From positions 1 through 64,000 of the forward strand of contig NZ_JAEFCF010000031.1 in assembly GCF_016405985.1 (NCBI RefSeq): a stretch of 64,000 nucleotides of DNA, written 5' to 3'. Source of the stretch: Paracoccus sp. IB05. Its GTDB lineage: Bacteria > Pseudomonadota > Alphaproteobacteria > Rhodobacterales > Rhodobacteraceae. A model generated the notes under the pieces. The model was not told the origin of the DNA and searched no databases. It saw only the letters and a list, made by a program, of their open reading frames with translations. This document shows positions 58,378 to 64,000 of this stretch, in pieces; position 1 is the first letter of the stretch; each line of letters opens with the position of its first letter. The translations under genes and the position numbers were made by a program.

Positions 58378-59234
58378 TCTCGGTCCTCGAAACCATCACC
58401 CCCGACGGGCAGGTGACGGAAGTGCTGCGCCATCAGGGGCGTGAGGGGCAGGAGCGGCTGGAGGCGCCGAACTGGTCGCCCGATGGCTCCTCTGGCGGCA
58501 CCTGGTTTCTGGTCAATGCCGGGGGGCGTCTCTGGCGTGTGCCGCTGCAGGCGCCCCGGCTGGAACCGATCGGCACCGGGATCGCGGGGCGCTGCAACAA
58601 TGATCACGGGTTTACCCGCGATGGCCGGATTCTGTTTGGCAGCCATTACGAGGCCGAGGGCGCGCAGATCTATGCGGTGCCCGTGGCCGGGATCGGGGCC
58701 GGTCAGGCGCCGGAGAAAGTGTCCTCTGCGACCCCGAGCTGGTGGCACGGGCTTTCTCCCGATGGTCTGACCATGACCTATCCGGCGGCGCGGGGCGAGA
58801 AGCGGCAAATCGATATATACCGCCGCGCGCTGGCGGGCGGGCCTGAGACCCGGCTGACCGAAGCCGCAGGCCATAATGACGGGCCGGATTTCAGTCATGA
58901 CGGGGCGCAGATATACTGGAACAGCGACCGCTCAGGCCATGCGCAGATCTGGGTGATGGCGGCGGATGGCGGCAATCAGCGCCAGCTTTTCCACGATGAC
59001 CGGGTGAACTGGTTCCCGCACCCCTCGCCCTGTGGGCGCTGGCTGTGCTGGCTGTCCTATCCTCCCGGGACCGAAGGGCATCCGGCCGATCTGCCGGTGC
59101 GGCTGATGATTTCTGACGCAGATGGCGGGAATCGCCGGGTGCTGCGTGAAATCACCGGTGGCCAGGGTACGCTCAATGTGCCGTCCTGGGCGCCGGATGG
59201 CAGCGCTTTTGCCTATATCCGCTACGAGCCCTGA
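58374..59234 (+). CDS. TolB-like/PD40 beta-propeller protein
   Basis: Protein of 286 residues with at least three WD40-like PD40 blades: APNWSPDGSSGGTWF, PDFSHDGAQIYWNSDRSGH (with the typical Asp-Gly and NSDRSG) and VPSWAPDGSAFAY. The family resembles the C-terminal propeller of TolB, but here there is no signal peptide, so it is probably cytoplasmic. Such propellers mediate protein contact or sugar or peptide handling. It starts with GTG overlapping the upstream unknown gene by 4 bases. Confidence 0.85.
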   Translation: MISVLETITPDGQVTEVLRHQGREGQERLEAPNWSPDGSSGGTWFLVNAGGRLWRVPLQAPRLEPIGTGIAGRCNNDHGFTRDGRILFGSHYEAEGAQIYAVPVAGIGAGQAPEKVSSATPSWWHGLSPDGLTMTYPAARGEKRQIDIYRRALAGGPETRLTEAAGHNDGPDFSHDGAQIYWNSDRSGHAQIWVMAADGGNQRQLFHDDRVNWFPHPSPCGRWLCWLSYPPGTEGHPADLPVRLMISDADGGNRRVLREITGGQGTLNVPSWAPDGSAFAYIRYEP

Positions 59235-59288
59235 CTTTGTAGGCCCTGACCTCTGGACTCTGAGCCGCCGTTACGGTCGCGTCGGGCT

Positions 59289-59723
59289 TCAGGCCGGGCT
59301 CAACGCGTCCTCATCCCGGTCGGCGTCGCGCAGCGGCTCGGGGAGGATCAGCGCATCATCGCTCAGGCAGGGCGCCAGCCTGTAGGGATCGGCCCAGACC
59401 GAGACATGGATCTCGGGCGGCCCGGATGTGGCGAGATGTTCGGGCGTCAGCACCACGATCCTCAGCCGCAACATCAGCCCCTCGATCAGTGCCGGGGCCA
59501 GAATACGCTCTGCCACCGGCCCGAGATGACCGAGATAGCTCATCCGCCTGACCGGGATGATCCCCATGAGCCGGCGCCTGACCATCGCGTAAATCCCGAC
59601 CCGTCCATCGGGCAAAAGCCGCGCTTCGGCCATATCTCCCATGCAGATCCCGGCGCGGCCGATATGAACGGCGATGCCTTCGACGGGCACCTGCGGCAGA
59701 ATGGCTTCGAGTCTCTCGGTCAT
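59289..59723 (-). CDS. Hypothetical protein
   Basis: Protein of 144 residues without a recognisable domain. It has no signal or membrane helix; a middle part (ARLLPDGRVGIYAMVRRRLMG) is basic. ATG 59723 has AGAGGAT 6 bases upstream, which supports translation. It is divergent from clpB, with the heat-shock promoter in the gap. No function is claimed. Confidence 0.65.
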   Translation of the reverse strand: MTERLEAILPQVPVEGIAVHIGRAGICMGDMAEARLLPDGRVGIYAMVRRRLMGIIPVRRMSYLGHLGPVAERILAPALIEGLMLRLRIVVLTPEHLATSGPPEIHVSVWADPYRLAPCLSDDALILPEPLRDADRDEDALSPA

Positions 59724-59893
59724 GCTCTTATCCTCTTTTGCTGTAACAGTGCCTGTGCCGGGCGTATGGGGGCAAGCTCTGGCGTCGCCCTCGCAGAGGC
59801 GCGCGACGAAAGCCGCCGAAATCTCCGCCGCGCTTCGGCGGAAAATGGCCCCGCCTGTGCCTGGGATTTTTTCACTGGGGTGCCTCCGGACGG

Positions 59894-59923
59894 CTTGAAC
59901 CCAGCCCTGCGCCGCCCCAGATT
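59894..59923 (+). promoter_or_regulatory. Heat-shock (RpoH) promoter of clpB
   Basis: CTTGAAC (59894-59900), a 14-base spacer and CCCCAGATT (59915-59923) closely match the sigma-32 pattern CTTGAAA-N13/14-CCCCATNT. It lies about 75 bases before the clpB start. Confidence 0.75.
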
Positions 59924-59999
59924 GAGAGGCGAAGGCCGGGGGTGGATGTGCCTTTTCAGGGCATCCGCAAAGATCGGCGCTTATGAAAAGGAGAGACCG

Positions 60000-62615
60000 A
60001 TGAACATTGAAAAGTTCACGGAACGGTCGCGCGGTTTTATCCAGGCGGCCCAGACGATTGCGATGCGGGAAAGCCACCAGCGTGTGCTGCCCGATCACCT
60101 GCTGAAAGCCCTGATGGATGATGACCAGGGACTGGCCTCCAACCTGATCCGCCGTGCCGGTGGCGCGCCTGAGCGCGTCAATGAGGCGGTCAATGCCGCC
60201 ATCCAGAAACTGCCGAAAGTGACCGGCGGTGACGGGCAGACCTATATCGACCCGCAACTTGTCCGCGTGCTGGACGAGGCGGAAGAGGTTGCCAAAAAGG
60301 CGGGCGACAGTTTCGTGCCGGTCGAGCGGATGCTGACCGCGCTCGCGCTGGTGAACACCCGTGCGAAGGATGCGCTGACGGCCGGTGCCGTGACGGCCCA
60401 GGGTCTGAATGCCGCGATCAATGACATTCGCAAGGGCCGGACGGCTGATTCTGCCTCGTCGGAAGACACGATGGAGGCGCTGAAGAAATACGCCCGCGAT
60501 CTGACCGAAGCCGCAGCCCAGGGCAAGATCGACCCGATCATCGGGCGCGATGACGAGATCCGTCGCGCCATGCAGGTTTTGTCACGCCGCACCAAGAACA
60601 ACCCGGTGCTGATCGGGGAGCCCGGTGTCGGTAAGACGGCCATCGCCGAGGGCCTCGCTTTGCGCATCATCGACGGTGATGTGCCGGAATCCTTGCGCAA
60701 CAAAAAGCTGATGGCGCTGGACATGGGGGCGCTGATCGCCGGCGCGAAATATCGCGGTGAATTTGAGGAGCGGCTGAAGGCCATCCTGAAAGAGATCGAG
60801 GCCGCCGCGGGCGAGATCATCCTCTTTATCGACGAGCTGCATGTGCTTGTTGGCGCCGGCAAATCCGACGGCGCAATGGATGCCGCCAACCTGATCAAGC
60901 CTGCGCTTGCCCGGGGTGAGCTGCATTGCGTCGGGGCGACCACGCTCGATGAATACCGCAAATATATCGAGAAAGACGCGGCTCTGGCCCGGCGCTTCCA
61001 GCCGGTGCTGGTGAAGGAGCCGACCGTCGAGGACACGATCTCGATCCTGCGCGGCATCAAAGAGAAATACGAGCTCCATCATGGGGTGAAGATCACCGAC
61101 TCGGCTCTGGTTGCGGCGGCCCAGCTGTCGCATCGCTATATCACCGACCGCTTCCTGCCGGATAAGGCGATCGACCTTGTCGATGAGGCATCGGCACGGC
61201 TGCGGATGGAGGTGGACAGCAAGCCCGAGGAGCTTGATGCGCTGGATCGTCAGATCCTGCAGCTGACCATCGAGGCCGAGGCGCTGAAGAAAGAAGAGGA
61301 TGTGGCGTCGAAAGACCGGCTGGACAAGCTGGAGCTGGAGCTTGCCAATCTGAAAGACCATTCCGCCGAGATGACCGCGAAATGGCAGGCCGAGCGCGAC
61401 AACCTCAACAAGGCCCGCGATATCAAGGAACAGCTTGACCGCGCCCGGGCCGAGCTGGATCAGGCCAAGCGCGAAAGCAATTTCGCCAAAGCCGGCGAGC
61501 TGCAATATGGCACCATCCCCGAGCTGGAAAAGCAGCTTGGCGAGGCGGAGGGCCGGGAAGGCGAGGCTCTGGTCTCAGAGTCGGTGCGCCCCGAGCAGAT
61601 CGCCGAAGTGGTCGAGCGCTGGACCGGTATCCCCACCACCAAGATGCTGGAGGGTGAGAAAGAGAAACTCCTGAAGATGGAGGATGAGCTCGGGAAGCGG
61701 GTGATCGGCCAGCGCCAGGCGGTGGAGGCGGTGTCGAAAGCCGTGCGCCGTGCGCGGGCCGGGCTCTCGGATGAGAATAAGCCGCTTGGCTCGTTCCTGT
61801 TCCTCGGGCCGACCGGCGTGGGGAAAACCGAGCTGACCAAGGCTCTGGCCGAATATCTCTTTGACGATGACAATGCGATGGTGCGCATCGATATGTCGGA
61901 ATTTATGGAGAAACACTCGGTCGCACGGCTGATCGGCGCCCCCCCGGGCTATGTCGGTTATGACGAGGGCGGTGTGCTGACCGAAGCCGTGCGGCGCCGG
62001 CCCTATCAGGTCGTCTTGTTCGACGAGGTCGAGAAGGCACATCCGGATGTGTTCAACGTGCTGTTGCAGGTGCTGGATGACGGGCGGCTGACCGATGGTC
62101 AGGGTCGTGTGGTGGACTTCAAGCAGACGCTGATCATCCTGACCTCGAACCTTGGCGCGCGGGCTTTGTCTGAACTGCCGGACGGGGCGGATACGGGTCG
62201 GGCGAAGGCTGAGGTGATGGAAGCGGTGCGGCTGCATTTCCGCCCCGAATTCCTTAACCGGCTGGATGAGATGATCATCTTTGACCGCCTGGGCCGTGCC
62301 GATATGTCCGGTATCGTTTCGATCCAGCTGAAACGGCTGGAGAAACGTCTGGCGGATCGCAAGATCACGCTGGAGCTGGACGAAAAGGCCAGGGATTGGC
62401 TGGCCGAGGAGGGCTATGATCCGGTCTTTGGCGCCCGCCCGCTGAAACGGGTGATCCAGCGGCAGTTGCAGGATCCGCTGGCCGAGATGCTCTTGGGGGG
62501 TGAGATCCTCGACGGCTCGGTCGTGCATGTCACGGCCTCGGATGAGGGGCTGCAGGTGGGCGACCGCGTTGTCGCATCAAATCGGACGCGGCCGGGCGGG
62601 ACGCAGGTTCACTGA
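60000..62615 (+). CDS. clpB: ATP-dependent chaperone ClpB
   Basis: Hsp100 disaggregase of 871 residues that, with DnaK, rescues aggregated proteins. Order: N-terminal Clp repeats (1-150), first AAA+ module with GEPGVGKT and the [12 protein letters not shown] Walker B, the long middle coiled coil (about 410-530, rich in Glu and Lys), second AAA+ module with GPTGVGKT and [11 protein letters not shown], and a C-terminal sensor domain. Length and motifs are normal. AAGGAGAG precedes ATG 60000, and an RpoH promoter lies upstream. Confidence 0.97.
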   Translation: MNIEKFTERSRGFIQAAQTIAMRESHQRVLPDHLLKALMDDDQGLASNLIRRAGGAPERVNEAVNAAIQKLPKVTGGDGQTYIDPQLVRVLDEAEEVAKKAGDSFVPVERMLTALALVNTRAKDALTAGAVTAQGLNAAINDIRKGRTADSASSEDTMEALKKYARDLTEAAAQGKIDPIIGRDDEIRRAMQVLSRRTKNNPVLIGEPGVGKTAIAEGLALRIIDGDVPESLRNKKLMALDMGALIAGAKYRGEFEERLKAILKEIEAAAGEIILFIDELHVLVGAGKSDGAMDAANLIKPALARGELHCVGATTLDEYRKYIEKDAALARRFQPVLVKEPTVEDTISILRGIKEKYELHHGVKITDSALVAAAQLSHRYITDRFLPDKAIDLVDEASARLRMEVDSKPEELDALDRQILQLTIEAEALKKEEDVASKDRLDKLELELANLKDHSAEMTAKWQAERDNLNKARDIKEQLDRARAELDQAKRESNFAKAGELQYGTIPELEKQLGEAEGREGEALVSESVRPEQIAEVVERWTGIPTTKMLEGEKEKLLKMEDELGKRVIGQRQAVEAVSKAVRRARAGLSDENKPLGSFLFLGPTGVGKTELTKALAEYLFDDDNAMVRIDMSEFMEKHSVARLIGAPPGYVGYDEGGVLTEAVRRRPYQVVLFDEVEKAHPDVFNVLLQVLDDGRLTDGQGRVVDFKQTLIILTSNLGARALSELPDGADTGRAKAEVMEAVRLHFRPEFLNRLDEMIIFDRLGRADMSGIVSIQLKRLEKRLADRKITLELDEKARDWLAEEGYDPVFGARPLKRVIQRQLQDPLAEMLLGGEILDGSVVHVTASDEGLQVGDRVVASNRTRPGGTQVH

Positions 62616-62664
62616 ACCAGAATGGGGCGGCAGGGCAACCTTGCCGCCCCTTCCTGTCCTCGGA

Positions 62665-62699
62665 TGCCTCCGGCGGGGATATTTAAGGACAGAAAATGA
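62665..62699 (+). repeat. Dispersed intergenic repeat, copy 7
   Basis: GCCTCCGGCGGGGATATTTA and AGGACAGAAAATG lie 50 bases after the clpB stop. An outer inverted pair CTGTCCT (62654-62660) and AGGACAG can fold back on the core. It matches the reverse complement of copy 4 near 16.42 kb. Confidence 0.7.
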
Positions 62700-62806
62700 G
62701 CGCGGGTATCCGGCGCGGGTATCGGGGGGCTCTCTGATCTGTGTCTGGCAATCTGCCCGTGTTGTGCCAGAGTGCTGTGAGGCCAGCCAAGGTGAAGGAA
62801 CGTGTT

Positions 62807-63718
62807 ATGCCTGCAGGAACCGGGGGATCGCTGCGCTGGTCGGATGTCACGCCGAAGGCCACATGGATCAACAGGCGGGCTTTGCTTGCAGGCGCGGCGG
62901 CGGGGCTGGCGCTGCCGGCGGTCGCGCACGCGGATGTGGGGCGTTACTCAACCGATGCGGCGCCCAATACTCTGGAAGAGATCACCAATTACAACAATTT
63001 CTATGAGTTCGGCTGGAACAAGGATGATCCGGCCGCCTATGCCGGGGCGCTGACGGTTGATCCATGGTCGGTCAGTATTGGCGGGCTGGTGGATCGGCCC
63101 GGCAGCTATGATCTGGCCGATCTGGTCAAGGGTCAGGCCATTGAGGAGCGGATCTACCGGTTTCGCTGTGTCGAGGCCTGGTCGATGGTCATCCCCTGGC
63201 AGGGCTTTCAGCTGTCCGGTCTGCTGGACCGGGTCGGTGTGCAGCCTGGCGCAAAATATGTGGCCTTCGAGACACTCTACCGCCCCGACGAAATGCCGGG
63301 GCAGCGGGGCGGTGGCATCAGCTGGCCCTATGTCGAGGGGTTGCGGCTGGATGAGGCGATGAACCCGCTGACGATCCTTGCGACCGGCCTTTATGGCGCG
63401 GATCTGCCGAAACAGAATGGCGCGCCGATCCGGCTGGTCGTGCCGTGGAAATACGGCTTCAAGTCGATCAAGAGCATCGTGAAGATCACGCTGACCGCAG
63501 AGCAGCCGCGCACGACCTGGCAGGAGCTGCAGCCCTCGGAATACGGCTTCTATGCCAATGTGAACCCGGGCGTCGATCACCCGCGCTGGAGTCAGGCGAC
63601 AGAGCGCCGGATCGGCGCCGGTCTGTTTGCCGGCCGCGAGGAGACCTTTTTGTTCAATGGTTATGGTGAAGAGGTAGCCTCCCTCTATAGCGGCATGGAT
63701 CTTGCGGTGAACTATTGA
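62807..63718 (+). CDS. msrP: Protein-methionine-sulfoxide reductase catalytic subunit MsrP
   Basis: Periplasmic molybdenum enzyme of 303 residues that repairs oxidised methionine in exported proteins. A twin-arginine-type signal ([20 protein letters not shown]) precedes the sulfite-oxidase fold; C121 in [15 protein letters not shown] is the expected molybdenum ligand, and [13 protein letters not shown] is conserved. ATG 62807 has AAGGAA 8 bases upstream; earlier codons look unrelated. The stop overlaps the msrQ start (TGATG). Confidence 0.95.
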   Translation: MPAGTGGSLRWSDVTPKATWINRRALLAGAAAGLALPAVAHADVGRYSTDAAPNTLEEITNYNNFYEFGWNKDDPAAYAGALTVDPWSVSIGGLVDRPGSYDLADLVKGQAIEERIYRFRCVEAWSMVIPWQGFQLSGLLDRVGVQPGAKYVAFETLYRPDEMPGQRGGGISWPYVEGLRLDEAMNPLTILATGLYGADLPKQNGAPIRLVVPWKYGFKSIKSIVKITLTAEQPRTTWQELQPSEYGFYANVNPGVDHPRWSQATERRIGAGLFAGREETFLFNGYGEEVASLYSGMDLAVNY

Positions 63719-64000
63719 TGCCGCTTGCTGACAGGCTGAACACTCTGTCGCGGCGCCTGCCGGAATGGGGTGTCTGGATCCTCGGGCTGGTGCCACTGGT
63801 CTGGCTGGCGGGGCAGGTGGTCTCGGGAAGCGTGCTGGTCGATCCGGTCAAAACGATCGAACATGACCTCGGCAAGACCGGGCTCTGGCTTCTGTTCATC
63901 TGCCTGGCGATACCGCCGCTGCGCGCCCTGACCGGAGTGAACCTGATCCGGCATCGCCGGGCGGCCGGGCTTCTGGCCTTCTTCTATATAGCGCTGCATC
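63718..64000 (+). CDS. msrQ: MsrQ heme-binding membrane subunit, N-terminal part
   Basis: First 94 residues of the ferric-reductase-like membrane protein that passes electrons from quinones to MsrP. Two membrane helices (about 19-35 and 56-73) are present, along with the ending FFYIALH, whose His is in the place of a heme ligand. The frame stays open to the window edge, so the gene continues beyond it. Its start is coupled to the msrP stop. Confidence 0.92.
   Translation, partial: MPLADRLNTLSRRLPEWGVWILGLVPLVWLAGQVVSGSVLVDPVKTIEHDLGKTGLWLLFICLAIPPLRALTGVNLIRHRRAAGLLAFFYIALH

Noticed and set aside
59406-59999. In-frame extension upstream of clpB
   Set aside because: It overlaps the minus-strand small gene and the heat-shock promoter; ClpB begins normally at 60000 with a strong ribosome site.

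Overview
The window looks like a chromosomal segment of a GC-rich alphaproteobacterium of the Rhodobacterales (Paracoccaceae/Rhodobacteraceae type). The clues are rpsU divergent from a COQ9-family gene, a DUF1013/TrcR-type cell-cycle regulator, the glnK-amtB pair, a Tad locus with CpaB/CpaE/CpaF naming-type proteins, and short dispersed intergenic repeats of the kind seen throughout these genomes. The genus cannot be assigned from the sequence alone. There is no rRNA, tRNA, insertion sequence, prophage or CRISPR array that I can support.

Regions. 0-7 kb: end of an aromatic aminotransferase gene, a class A penicillin-binding protein, the ammonium module glnK-amtB, and the outer-membrane lipid-transport genes mlaA-mlaC. 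7-10 kb: a type I secretion ABC exporter and its membrane-fusion partner, with no cargo or outer-membrane channel beside them. 10-33 kb: mostly housekeeping genes: RidA, glycerophosphodiesterase, a FemAB-like protein, phhB, a peroxiredoxin, a ferredoxin-reductase-like flavoprotein, rsmD, a HAD phosphatase, a lytic transglycosylase with rnr, trcR, RNase T2, a quinone reductase, COQ9/rpsU, mscL, a GST, a LOG-family protein, dapD, dinB and a long-tailed DEAD-box helicase.

33-41 kb (minus strand): a compact Tad-type locus (Flp-like small protein, CpaB, CpaE, CpaF, TadB, TadC) ending in a membrane hybrid histidine kinase. It has no secretin, prepilin peptidase or pilotin gene in the window. 41-56.7 kb (minus strand, with one divergent TetR-family regulator): a tightly coupled 12-gene catabolic locus. 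In transcription order it is a class III aminotransferase, two paralogous phytoene-dehydrogenase-like flavoproteins, a GcvT/DmdA-type methyltransferase, two Rieske oxygenases, a putrescine-type ABC importer (binding protein, ATPase, two permeases), a DMSP-lyase-like cupin and an amidohydrolase. The genes overlap by 1-20 bases almost throughout, so they probably form one pathway. I infer uptake and demethylation of a methylated or quaternary amine, or a related osmolyte; the substrate is unknown. This is the most interesting system in the window.

56.7-64 kb: pyrF, two unknown or beta-propeller genes, a small unknown gene, clpB with a clear heat-shock promoter, and the methionine sulfoxide repair pair msrP-msrQ, with msrQ cut by the window edge.

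Two families of intergenic repeats run across the window. One is a G/C hairpin plus a GGAGTATTT or GGATATTT motif, usually at gene 3' ends. The other is clusters of perfect palindromes at about 10.25 and 28.35 kb.
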